Notes under the pieces: generated by a model
The model's database searches: none
The model's input: the letters and a program-made list of their open reading frames with translations, nothing else
What the model was told of the DNA's origin: nothing
Program-made: the position numbers and the translations under genes
In this document: positions 6,562 through 14,704 of the stretch, one piece after another
How positions within the stretch are numbered: the stretch's first letter is position 1
Layout of the letters: every line of letters starts with the position of its first letter
Origin: Demequina lutea
GTDB taxonomy: Bacteria > Actinomycetota > Actinomycetes > Actinomycetales > Demequinaceae
NCBI RefSeq assembly: GCF_013409005.1
Contig: NZ_JACBZO010000001.1
Location: 1,612,001 to 1,676,000, forward strand
Direction of reading: 5' to 3'
DNA: 64,000 nt

Positions 6562-8627
6562 ACCTGATCGAGATGGGCCTGTTCCTGGCCGCAGGAGGAG
6601 CGCTGCTCGGCGCCCTCGCCATCGCCCTCGTCCCCCGGCGCGTGCGGCCCCTGGTCGGCGGCCTGGTGACGGCCGGCGTCGGAGTGGGTGGCGTGCTTGC
6701 CGGCATCGGCGGCCTCACCGGCGCTGGCGCACATGGTGGAGCAGCGTGGACACGCATCGCGCCGGGGCTCCTGCCCCTCGGTGAGGCTCGCCTCAGTGTC
6801 GACGCTCTCTCCGGTGTGTTTCTGCTCCTTGTCGGCGCCGTCGCGATCGCCGCCGGGGTCTATGGCATTGGTTACACCGCCGACGGCGCGGGCCACGCGA
6901 ACCCGGCAGGCTCCCGCACGACGCAAGCGACCGTCCCGCTGTTCGTCGCCTCGATGATCTTCGTTCCCGCGTCCGCCAGCGTCACGACGCTCCTCGTGGT
7001 GTGGGAGCTGATGGCCCTGACATCGCTCGTCCTCGTGCTCACGGAGCACCGCCTCCGCCCATCGGTCCGCGACGCCGGCCTCTGGTACGCGGGAATGACC
7101 CACGCCGGGCTGGTGGCCATCATGACCGGCTTGGTCGTCTTCGCGTCCGGTGCCGGCGGAGAATCGTTCGACGCGCTGCGCGCCGGGGCGGCCCACCTGT
7201 CGCCCGCTGCGCGCTCCACGGTGTTCGTCCTGGTATTCATCGGTTTCGGTGCCAAGGCGGGACTTGTACCCCTGCATGTCTGGCTGCCGCGGGCCCACCC
7301 CGAGGCTCCCAGCCACGTGTCGGCGCTGATGTCGGCCGCAATGGTGTCGCTGGGCATCTATGGCCTGATCCGGGTGGGCTTCGACCTCCTCGGCGGCGGT
7401 CCCCGATGGTGGGGGTTGCTGGTGCTCGCGATCGGAGCCGTTTCCGCGCTGTTCGGTGTGCTGCAGGCCAGCGTCGCGACGGACCTCAAGCGACTCCTCG
7501 CCTACTCGACGACCGAAAACGTCGGCCTGATGGCAATCGGCATCGGCGCATCCGGAGTATTTGCCGCGGACGGCAATCGCGCCCTGGCCGGCGTGCTGAT
7601 GGCCGCCGCAGTGCTGCACGCCCTCAACCACGCCGCCTTCAAGACCGTCCTCTTCCTCGGTGCAGGGTCCGTGCTGCGGGCCACCGGGCTGCGGGACCTC
7701 GACGCGCTCGGGGGCCTCGTGCGCCGCATGCCGCTCACGACTGCCCTCTTTGGGATCGGCGCGCTTGGCGCAGCCGCACTGCCGCCTGGGAACGGGTTCG
7801 TGTCCGAATGGGTGCTCCTGCAAGGCCTCATCCACTCGATACACGAGGGCATTTCCGCAGCGCCAGTGGTCGCGGTGAGTATTCCAGTCGCCGTCGGCGT
7901 CGTTGCCCTCACGGCCGGGCTTGGGGTCGCGACCTTCGTCAAGGCCTTCGGCGTCGGCTTCCTCGCCCAGCCGCGGTCGACCGCTGCGGCCACGGCGACC
8001 GAGAGTCCGATGCCGATGCGCGTCGGGATGGGTATCGCCGGGGCGACGTGCGTCGTGCTCGGCGTCGCGCCCGCAGTTGCGGGCGGCGCGCTCGATCGGG
8101 TATTGAACGTACTCCCGGCCGTACGCAATACGGCCCCGCTCGCCGACAGCGCCGTGACCCTGCGCCTGGCCGGCATCGCCGGTTCGATGTCGCCGCTGCT
8201 AATCGCGTGCGGACTGGCGCTCTCCGCGCTCGTGGTGTTCGGCGTCGTGCGTCGTCTGACGGGCGGTGCGCCGCGCCGCGTAGTGGGTGTCTGGGCCAAC
8301 GGCCGTACGGAGCGCGACTCCCGCCAGGAGCTCACCGCGACATCCTTCGCCGAGCCTCTCACCCGCGTATTCGACGACGTGTTGCGGCCTGAGCACGACA
8401 TCGACATCACGCCCTACGCGGAGTCCTCTTATCTCATCGAGTCTGTGACCTTCCGCCAGCGGGTTCCCGACCGCCTGGAGGCGGCCATCTATCCCCCGCT
8501 CTTGGCGACCCTCTCATCGTGGGGTGAATGGTCCCGACGCATGGCCAATGGGCGGGTGCACCGCTACCTCGCGTACGGTTTTCTTGGGCTGCTTGGTGCA
8601 CTCGTCGTCGTCGCGGTGACCACATGA
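6558..8627 (+). CDS. HyfB/NuoL-like proton-channel membrane subunit
   Basis: The 689-residue polytopic protein belongs to the antiporter-like NuoL/M/N (hydrogenase-4 subunit B) family. Family segments are visible: LLVVWELMALTSL with the conserved helix-5 glutamate, GFGAKAGLVPLHVWLPRAHPEAPSHVSALMSA, and KRLLAYSTTENVGLM. The C-terminal part has extra helices and a long cytoplasmic tail. It probably translocates ions, coupled to electron transfer by the peripheral subunits. It overlaps its neighbours by ATGA on both sides and corresponds in position to Rv0083. Confidence 0.9.
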   Translation: MNLIEMGLFLAAGGALLGALAIALVPRRVRPLVGGLVTAGVGVGGVLAGIGGLTGAGAHGGAAWTRIAPGLLPLGEARLSVDALSGVFLLLVGAVAIAAGVYGIGYTADGAGHANPAGSRTTQATVPLFVASMIFVPASASVTTLLVVWELMALTSLVLVLTEHRLRPSVRDAGLWYAGMTHAGLVAIMTGLVVFASGAGGESFDALRAGAAHLSPAARSTVFVLVFIGFGAKAGLVPLHVWLPRAHPEAPSHVSALMSAAMVSLGIYGLIRVGFDLLGGGPRWWGLLVLAIGAVSALFGVLQASVATDLKRLLAYSTTENVGLMAIGIGASGVFAADGNRALAGVLMAAAVLHALNHAAFKTVLFLGAGSVLRATGLRDLDALGGLVRRMPLTTALFGIGALGAAALPPGNGFVSEWVLLQGLIHSIHEGISAAPVVAVSIPVAVGVVALTAGLGVATFVKAFGVGFLAQPRSTAAATATESPMPMRVGMGIAGATCVVLGVAPAVAGGALDRVLNVLPAVRNTAPLADSAVTLRLAGIAGSMSPLLIACGLALSALVVFGVVRRLTGGAPRRVVGVWANGRTERDSRQELTATSFAEPLTRVFDDVLRPEHDIDITPYAESSYLIESVTFRQRVPDRLEAAIYPPLLATLSSWGEWSRRMANGRVHRYLAYGFLGLLGALVVVAVTT

Positions 8628-9583
8628 CCGCGTCGGAGACCGCCGTCGCCGTCGCCGCCGCGGGCATTCAGGTGGCCCTCATCGTGGTCGGTGCGCCCTA
8701 CCTCGCCGGCCTAATGCGTCAGGTGCGGGCTCGCATGGAGGGCCGTGCGGGGGCCGGCGTCGGCCAACCCATGCGAGACCTGCGCAAGTTGTTCCGTAAG
8801 GAGGCAACCAGGCCCGAGGGTACGAGCGTGGTGTTCGCCGCTGCGCCCCTGATCATGCTCGCCTCGGCCGTCTTCCTCGCCGCCGTCATCCCGTTCGTGT
8901 CAACGATCGCCGCGGTGGGCGGCGTCAGTGACCTGTTTGCGGTGGTCGCGATCCTCCTGCTCGGGACGGTTTCGCTCGCACTCGCCGGCCTAGACACGGG
9001 CACGGCGTTCGGTGGCATCGGCGCCAGCCGCGAGGTCACCATCGTCGCGCTCGTCGAGCCGACGATCCTGCTCGCCATCTTCGCCCTCTCCGTGCGGGTG
9101 GGCTCGTCCAACCTCACCGATATCGTCGCGGGCACCCTCGCGTCACCCTCGCAGGTGCTCTCCCCTGCCAGCCTTCTCGCTGCGGTCGCGTTCGCCGTGG
9201 TGATCGTCGCCGAGGCGGGTCGCCTGCCCGTCGACAACCCGTCGACACACCTCGAGCTCACCATGATCCATGAGGCAATGGTGCTCGAGTACTCCGGCAG
9301 GGACCTCGCGATGGTCGAACTGGCCGCATCGATGCGCCTCGCGCTGCTGCTGGGACTCGGCGTCAACCTGTTTGCTCCGTGGGGTGTCGCGACGAGCCTC
9401 GCTCCTCTCGCGCTCCTGCTCGGCATCGTCATGCTCATCGTCAAGGTCGCCCTGGTCGGGGTGGCACTCGCCGTCATCGAGGTGTTTATGGCCAAGCTCC
9501 GCCTATTCCGCGTGCCCGAACTTCTCGCCGGATCGCTGCTTTTCGCCCTGCTCGCCGTCGCCGCCTCGTACTTCCTCGCATGA
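8624..9583 (+). CDS. hycD: HycD/HyfC/NuoH-like membrane subunit
   Basis: The 319-residue protein with about eight hydrophobic helices is the NuoH-type anchor that joins the peripheral arm to the membrane arm. Typical features are the GQPMRDLRKLFRKE loop after helix 1 and the acidic quinone-region segment EAGRLPVDNPSTHLELTMIHEAMVLEYSG, reported here in two adjacent pieces (EAGRLPVDNPSTHLEL and TMIHEAMVLEYSG). It overlaps both neighbours (ATGA). The symbol follows the mycobacterial usage for Rv0084. Confidence 0.9.
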   Translation: MTASETAVAVAAAGIQVALIVVGAPYLAGLMRQVRARMEGRAGAGVGQPMRDLRKLFRKEATRPEGTSVVFAAAPLIMLASAVFLAAVIPFVSTIAAVGGVSDLFAVVAILLLGTVSLALAGLDTGTAFGGIGASREVTIVALVEPTILLAIFALSVRVGSSNLTDIVAGTLASPSQVLSPASLLAAVAFAVVIVAEAGRLPVDNPSTHLELTMIHEAMVLEYSGRDLAMVELAASMRLALLLGLGVNLFAPWGVATSLAPLALLLGIVMLIVKVALVGVALAVIEVFMAKLRLFRVPELLAGSLLFALLAVAASYFLA

Positions 9584-10239
9584 GCGCCGCCGTGTCCACC
9601 CAACTACTCGACGTCATCAGCGGCGCCATCCTGCTCACCGCCGTCCTGACGCTCTGGCGCCGCGACCTCGCGGCGATCATCCGGCTTCTCGCGATTCAAG
9701 GAGTGTTTATCGCGGGCCTGGCGCTGCTCCTTGGTGTCACTGAACGTAGCGGCGAGCTGTGCCTCGCGGCCCTCGCGGTAGCGGTCCTCAAGGCGGGCGT
9801 GCTCCCCGCCATCCTGCGTCGAGTGCTCGCCGACAGCGGCGAGGTGCGCGAGACCGCGCCGCTCGTCAACGTGACGGCGTCCCTCCTTGCCGCCGCGGTG
9901 CTCACCTTGTTGGCCTACGTGCTGAGCGGACCCCTCGTCGCCCTCGCGCCGTCGGCGGCGACCCGAGCACTCCCAGTCGGCATCGCCGTCGTGCTGCTGG
10001 GCTTCTTCATGCTCGTGACCCGCCGACGCGCTCTCTCCCAGGTGATCGGCTTCCTGCTCCTTGACAACGGCATCACGACGACGGCCTTCCTCGCCACCTC
10101 GGGCGTGCCGCTCGTGGTCGAGCTTGGGGTCTCGCTCGACGTCCTCCTCGTGGTGATCGTGCTGCAGATTGTCGCCGCCCGCATGCGGATGGCGTTCGGC
10201 AGCACCGACCTTGACGGCCTGAGCGAGTTGCGCGACTGA
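9580..10239 (+). CDS. hycP: HyfE-like membrane subunit
   Basis: The 219-residue all-helical membrane protein corresponds to hydrogenase-4 component E, a NuoK-like subunit with an N-terminal extension. It has about seven predicted helices and retains LTLWRRDLAAIIRLLAIQG and the late segment LGFFMLVTRRRALSQVIGFL, followed by LLDNGI. It overlaps hycD by ATGA and the next gene by one base (TGATG). The assignment rests on order and hydropathy as much as on sequence. The symbol follows Rv0085. Confidence 0.82.
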   Translation: MSAAVSTQLLDVISGAILLTAVLTLWRRDLAAIIRLLAIQGVFIAGLALLLGVTERSGELCLAALAVAVLKAGVLPAILRRVLADSGEVRETAPLVNVTASLLAAAVLTLLAYVLSGPLVALAPSAATRALPVGIAVVLLGFFMLVTRRRALSQVIGFLLLDNGITTTAFLATSGVPLVVELGVSLDVLLVVIVLQIVAARMRMAFGSTDLDGLSELRD

Positions 10240-11840
10240 TGGCGACGGGAACAGCGATGGCGATGTTGATGGCGAACGGGCTTCTGCCCCAAGGACCACT
10301 ACCCGATCGGGGCGTGACGGCTGCGGTGGTGCTGCTGGTGCCCGTCGTCGTGCCCGCACTCGCGGCGGGGCTCGCAGCGGTGCTCGGTTGGCGCCGCTGG
10401 GTTGCTTGGGTAGCGGTCGCGGCTTCCGCGGCAGTCCTTGTCGCGGGCATCGCGGCGGCAGTCGCCACCGTCGACGGATCCGTGCTTGCCGTGGGTGGCG
10501 TGCTCCGGGCGGACGCGCTCACGTCCGCGATGCTGCTGGTCATCGGAGGCGTCTCGGTGATCGCCACCTGGGCCAGCGTCGAGTACATCGGTGGAGAACT
10601 TGGGGCCCAGAAGACGACCGCCAGGGGTGCGCGCCGATACGCGATCCTTGTGGCGCTCTTTATCTCCACCATGGCCGGCACCGTTCTCGCCGCCAACCTC
10701 GGGGTGATGTGGGCCGGAATCGAGGCCACCACGATCGTCACCGCGTTCCTGGTAGGTCACCACGGCGGGCGTCGCGCCGTCGAGGCAACGTGGAAGTACG
10801 TCATCATCTGTTCGGTGGGAATTGCCCTCGCGTACCTCGGTACGGTGCTCGTCTACTACGCCTCCCAGCACTCGGGCGGCGCGGACGGGCTCAAGGGGAC
10901 GCTCGACTGGACCACGCTCGTCGCGCATGCGGACCGGCTGGATCCAGGGGTGATGCGCATCGCCGTCGTGCTGCTGGTACTTGGTTTTGGCACCAAGGTA
11001 GGCCTGGTGCCGCTACACAGTTGGCTGCCCGACGCGCACAGCGAGGCGCCCGCACCCGTCTCCGCCCTCATGTCCGGCGTGCTGCTTTCCGTCGCCGGGT
11101 ACGCGCTGCTGCGTTACCGGGTGATCGCCGTCGCGGCCCTCGACCCAGCATTCGTCCGGGCCCTCCTGCTGGTGGTGGGGATCGGGTCGGTCGTGTTCGC
11201 CGCATCGATGATGATCGCGCAGCGCGACTACAAGCGCCTGTTGGCCTACTCGAGCATGGAGCATATGGGGCTGGTGACAATCGGCATGGCGGTCGGCACG
11301 CCACTTGCAATCGCCGCCCTGCTGCTGCACGTGCTCGGCCACGGACTCGCAAAGGCCGTGCTGTTCTGCGCATCGGGCCAGGTGTTGGAGCTGACGGGTA
11401 CCACGCGCATGGATGGCGTCCGGGGGCTGCTCGTGCGCCGGCCCGCGCTCGCGGGGGTGTTCGCTCTCGGCATCGCGGCACTCCTGGGGCTGCCTCCCTT
11501 CTCCCTGTTCGCCAGCGAGCTCGCCTTGGCACGGGCGACCGCAGGCGCCGGGCTTTCCTGGGTCGTCGGAGTCGCGCTCGTGCTGCTGCTCGTAGTTTTC
11601 GTGGCTATCGCAAGGCCGGTGGCGGGGATGCTGTTCGGGCCGTACGACGCCACTGATCGCGGTCACGCTGACCACGGTGACACTCACGAACATCCCGCAT
11701 CCGTCGGCGCCGCTACCGCCCGCCGATGGCCGTCGATCGTGCCGTTAGCGCTGGGTCTGGTGGCGCTCGTCGCCCTCGGCGTGGCGGCACCGCTGGACGG
11801 ATTGCTCCAGTCGGCCGCTGCGATCGTGGGGACCCGATGA
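10239..11840 (+). CDS. hycQ: HyfF/NuoM-like proton-channel membrane subunit
   Basis: The 533-residue second antiporter-like subunit has about 14 helices with the family signatures MWAGIEATTIVTAFLVGHH, GFGTKVGLVPLHSWLPDAHS followed by EAPAPVSALMSGVLL, and KRLLAYSSMEHMGLVTIG. It has a His/Asp-rich loop (GHADHGDTHEH) near residues 472-482. With the HyfB-like protein it gives the complex two ion channels. It is coupled to its neighbours by short overlaps. The symbol follows Rv0086. Confidence 0.9.
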   Translation: MATGTAMAMLMANGLLPQGPLPDRGVTAAVVLLVPVVVPALAAGLAAVLGWRRWVAWVAVAASAAVLVAGIAAAVATVDGSVLAVGGVLRADALTSAMLLVIGGVSVIATWASVEYIGGELGAQKTTARGARRYAILVALFISTMAGTVLAANLGVMWAGIEATTIVTAFLVGHHGGRRAVEATWKYVIICSVGIALAYLGTVLVYYASQHSGGADGLKGTLDWTTLVAHADRLDPGVMRIAVVLLVLGFGTKVGLVPLHSWLPDAHSEAPAPVSALMSGVLLSVAGYALLRYRVIAVAALDPAFVRALLLVVGIGSVVFAASMMIAQRDYKRLLAYSSMEHMGLVTIGMAVGTPLAIAALLLHVLGHGLAKAVLFCASGQVLELTGTTRMDGVRGLLVRRPALAGVFALGIAALLGLPPFSLFASELALARATAGAGLSWVVGVALVLLLVVFVAIARPVAGMLFGPYDATDRGHADHGDTHEHPASVGAATARRWPSIVPLALGLVALVALGVAAPLDGLLQSAAAIVGTR

Positions 11841-13324
11841 GCGCCGTCGATCGGCGGGACGTCACCGCAACCGAACTGGGCGGACAGGTGCAGGGGTTGC
11901 TCGACGACGGCCTGCGCCTGGCCCTGGTTGCTGCGCACGAGGATTCCGACGCGTTCCGAGTGGTCTACCTCCTTACCGGCTCGGGCAACCGGCGTGTCGA
12001 GCTTGCCCTCCGCACGAGCCTCGACGCGCCAACCGTGCCGAGCCTCGCACGCCTATCGTTCCCCGCGGGGCGTTTCGAGCGCGTGATGCGCGACCTGTAC
12101 GGCATCGTGCCGATCGACCATCCGTTGCCACGCCGGATGGTGCGGCACAAGCACTGGCCGACAGGCTGGTACCCCATGCGCTCCGACGCGGGCTCTCCCC
12201 CGCCTTTCGGGCCGACGGAGGGCGCCTACCCCTTCCTGAGGGTCGAGGGGCCCGGGGTGTACGAGATTCCCGTCGGTCCCGTCCACGCGGGCATGATCGG
12301 TCCCGGCCACTTCCGGTTTTCCGTTGTCGGCGAGTCCATCCTCAAGCTCAAGGCTCGGCTCTGGTTTACCCACAAGGGACTGACCAAGCTCGCCGAGGGG
12401 CGCACTCCGGCAGAGGCGCTTCCGCTAGCCGAACGCATCAGCGGGGACACCACGGTGGGCCACACCACGGCGTTCTGTAGCGCCGTTGAGGATGCTCTGG
12501 GTGTTGACGTACCCGAGCCCGCCCGCGCCGCGCGCGCGGCCCTGCTCGAGCTCGAACGGCTATATAACCACGTGGCGGACCTCGGCGCGCTCTGCATGGA
12601 CGTTGGCTACGGAATCCTCAACGTGCACGCGCAGCGGGTGCGTGAGGACGTGTTGCGGCTTGGCGCCGAGGTGACCGGCCACCGGCTGATGCGCGGCGGC
12701 GTCGTACTGGGTGGCGCGGCGCTGGCTGCGGTGCCGACCGCCGCACAACTCACGCGAATCGCCGACGATGTCACGGAGATCGTCGACCATGCCCTGCGCC
12801 AGTCGGTCGTGGTGGATCGCTTCACCGGGACCGGGTTGCTCACCGCCGCGAACGCCCGCGAAATCGGCGTCCTCGGGTACGTCGGCCGGGCCAGCGGTCT
12901 CGACGTCGACGCGCGGCGCGACCACCCTTCACACCCGGCGACCGTGAGCGTGCCGCCGGCACTGCGGACCGAAGGGGATGTGTTGGCACGTTTCTCCGTG
13001 CGGGCCGACGAGGTGCGGGCGAGTGTCGACTTGCTGAGGGTCCTGCTCCCGGAACTGCGTTCCGGGCGGTGGGTGGCGGAGGTGCCTGCCCACCCTGCGG
13101 GAGCCGCCGGAGCGGCCGGGTCGGGGCTGGTCGAGGGGTGGCGAGGAACCATCGCGCACCGCATAGAAATTGGCCCTGACGGGTGTCTGACGCGGCTCGC
13201 AGTGGTGGACCCGTCATTCCTCACGTGGCCGGCGTTGCCGGTCGCGCTGCGCGGCATGATCGTCGCGGACTTCCCCGTCATCAACAAGAGCTTCAACCTC
13301 TCGTACGCGGGGAACGACCTCTAG
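11837..13324 (+). CDS. hycE: HycE/HyfG-like NuoC-NuoD fusion lacking [NiFe] ligands
   Basis: The 495-residue protein joins an N-terminal NuoC (30-kDa) domain (FERVMRDLYGIVPIDHPLPRRM) to a NuoD (49-kDa)/hydrogenase large-subunit domain. In true group 4 hydrogenases the nickel is held by two CxxC motifs. Here the first site reads RISGDTTVGHTTAFC (residues 200-214) and the second reads VDPSFLT (from about residue 457), so both cysteine pairs are missing. The protein also ends normally (SYAGNDL), with no C-terminal peptide for maturation proteases. It probably does not make or use H2. The electron donor is unknown. The symbol follows Rv0087. Confidence 0.88.
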   Translation: MSAVDRRDVTATELGGQVQGLLDDGLRLALVAAHEDSDAFRVVYLLTGSGNRRVELALRTSLDAPTVPSLARLSFPAGRFERVMRDLYGIVPIDHPLPRRMVRHKHWPTGWYPMRSDAGSPPPFGPTEGAYPFLRVEGPGVYEIPVGPVHAGMIGPGHFRFSVVGESILKLKARLWFTHKGLTKLAEGRTPAEALPLAERISGDTTVGHTTAFCSAVEDALGVDVPEPARAARAALLELERLYNHVADLGALCMDVGYGILNVHAQRVREDVLRLGAEVTGHRLMRGGVVLGGAALAAVPTAAQLTRIADDVTEIVDHALRQSVVVDRFTGTGLLTAANAREIGVLGYVGRASGLDVDARRDHPSHPATVSVPPALRTEGDVLARFSVRADEVRASVDLLRVLLPELRSGRWVAEVPAHPAGAAGAAGSGLVEGWRGTIAHRIEIGPDGCLTRLAVVDPSFLTWPALPVALRGMIVADFPVINKSFNLSYAGNDL

Positions 13325-13369
13325 TCACGGTGTCACTGGCTGGCCTCCACGCCCAAGGGACACCGTGAC
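13324..13369 (+). terminator. stem-loop at the end of the hyc-like operon
   Basis: An 11-bp perfect stem, GTCACGGTGTC (13324-13334) with GACACCGTGAC (13359-13369), begins at the stop codon of hycE. There is no T-run, so it may be an attenuating or RNA-stabilising structure rather than a simple terminator. Confidence 0.55.
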
Positions 13370-13474
13370 GAAGAGACGGCATCCCCACGGCCCCACGTCG
13401 GTGCCTGTGTCCCGGTCAGTCGCGACCCGCGTGTCGCGTGGCCGATCGAGCGCAGCGCGACAGTTCCCGAGTCG

Positions 13475-13545
13475 GCGTTCGAATGACCTCGTGGTTCTGG
13501 TGAGGTCTTCGCGCACGCAATTTGTCTTTTGTGTCCTTCGAACGC
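13475..13545 (+). promoter_or_regulatory. nested inverted repeats in leader of the catabolic cluster
   Basis: GCGTTCGAA (13475-13483) pairs exactly with TTCGAACGC (13537-13545). Inside lies a second stem, GACCTC (13485-13490) with GAGGTC (13502-13507). The structure sits 54 bp upstream of the first gene of the cluster (ATG 13599). It could be an RNA leader element or a pair of operator sites. The function is unknown. Confidence 0.35.
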
Positions 13546-13598
13546 ATGCTGGGTTGAGGAGCCACCCATTTTTGCGATGCAACGAATGTGAGGAATCC

Positions 13599-14066
13599 AT
13601 GTCGCCACGTCGAAGAGCCAGCACCACCGCCGACACGCCACAAGCGCTAGATCGCATGGTGCGCAATGTGCGCACTGGTCGGTTCGAACGCAGTTTGGCC
13701 GTGCTGACCGCGGGTGGAGCGATAGTCACGACGGTGGAGATCTTCTTCGAACACGACAGAGCCAGTTTTGGAAACAACTGGATGTGGGCGCCCGTAATCC
13801 TCGGCCCCGTCGGAGCGGTCGCCGGAATTGCGGGGTTCGCGAGTCACCGCGCGGCCAAGACCTTCTTGCCGCTCGCATCGGCGACGATCGTCGCGAATGG
13901 CCTGCAGGGGTTGTGGCTACACGGCAGGGGGATCAAGCAGAAGCCCGGCGGGTGGAAGAACTTCCGCTACAACATGGAGATGGGCCCGCCGTTGATGGCC
14001 CCGTTGCTGGTGACGTTAGTGGGCGGGATGGGATTGCTCGCCGCAGTCCTGAGGCGCGAGAAGTGA
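13599..14066 (+). CDS. small multi-span membrane protein
   Basis: The 155-residue protein has about four hydrophobic helices (SLAVLTAGGAIVTTVEIFF, MWAPVILGPVGAVAGIAGF, LPLASATIVANGLQGLWL, LMAPLLVTLVGGMGLLAAVL) and basic loops. No family name is recognised. ATG 13599 has a GTGAGGA ribosome site. The frame is open further upstream but crosses the structured leader. Its stop overlaps the next gene (GTGA), so it is probably a membrane partner of the dehydrogenase encoded by the next two genes. Confidence 0.75.
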   Translation: MSPRRRASTTADTPQALDRMVRNVRTGRFERSLAVLTAGGAIVTTVEIFFEHDRASFGNNWMWAPVILGPVGAVAGIAGFASHRAAKTFLPLASATIVANGLQGLWLHGRGIKQKPGGWKNFRYNMEMGPPLMAPLLVTLVGGMGLLAAVLRREK

Positions 14067-14704
14067 GCACGCTTCCACTCGAGCCAGCCTACGGCGGCGG
14101 GCGCTACCCAGGCTTCGATGTGACCGGTCAGGCGAAGCATTGGGATGTCACCACTCGCGCGGCCGTCGAGCGACGCCTGGCGCGACCGCCGGCGGTGCGA
14201 TTCTTCTCCGAACCCGAGGAGGCAACGGCGACTGCACTCTTTGATCAGTTGTTGTATCAGCGCGCCGAGCCGCGCGTTCAGGTGGTGCACATGGTCGACG
14301 CGCGCCTCGCCGAGGACCAGACGGACGGCTGGCACTACAGCACGATGCCCCCAGACGGGCGGGCGTGGCGACAATCGCTTGCGGGCCTGGATGCCGACGC
14401 AACGGAAGCTCACGAGAAGGCATTCGCGGAGTGCGACTGGGATGAGCAGTCGGAGCTCGTTCAGGCGGTCCAGGATGGCGGATCGAACGACTGGCACGGC
14501 ATGGCCGCCGCCCAGGTGTGGAGCCTGTGGACCCGATACGCATGTACGGCGTTCTACTCCCATCCGTGGGCGTGGAACGAGATCGGCTTCGATGGGCCGG
14601 CCTATCCAAGGGGATACAAGAATCTCGGCGTCGACAAGCTGGAATCCTTCGAGGCGCGCGACGCTCATCCGGCGGACGATCCCCTCGCGGGTGGCGACAG
14701 ATGA
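14063..14704 (+). CDS. gluconate 2-dehydrogenase subunit 3-like protein
   Basis: The 213-residue protein resembles the small subunit-3 family that accompanies GMC-type flavin dehydrogenases (FFSEPEEATATALFDQLL near residues 48-66, then WHGMAAAQVWSLWTRYACTA and AWNEIGFDGPAYPRGYKN). No Tat or Sec signal is seen, although many relatives are exported. Its GTG start and stop overlap both neighbours, so it should be made in step with the flavoprotein that follows. Confidence 0.8.
   Translation: MSTLPLEPAYGGGRYPGFDVTGQAKHWDVTTRAAVERRLARPPAVRFFSEPEEATATALFDQLLYQRAEPRVQVVHMVDARLAEDQTDGWHYSTMPPDGRAWRQSLAGLDADATEAHEKAFAECDWDEQSELVQAVQDGGSNDWHGMAAAQVWSLWTRYACTAFYSHPWAWNEIGFDGPAYPRGYKNLGVDKLESFEARDAHPADDPLAGGDR

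Noticed and set aside
6447-7844. 465-codon minus-strand open frame
   Set aside because: It lies antisense to the HycG-like and HyfB-like genes, is rich in Gly/Arg/His with no domain features, and arises from high GC codon bias.
11837-13324. Functional [NiFe]-hydrogenase large subunit
   Set aside because: Both nickel-binding CxxC motifs and the maturation tail are absent, so a hydrogenase reaction is not supported.
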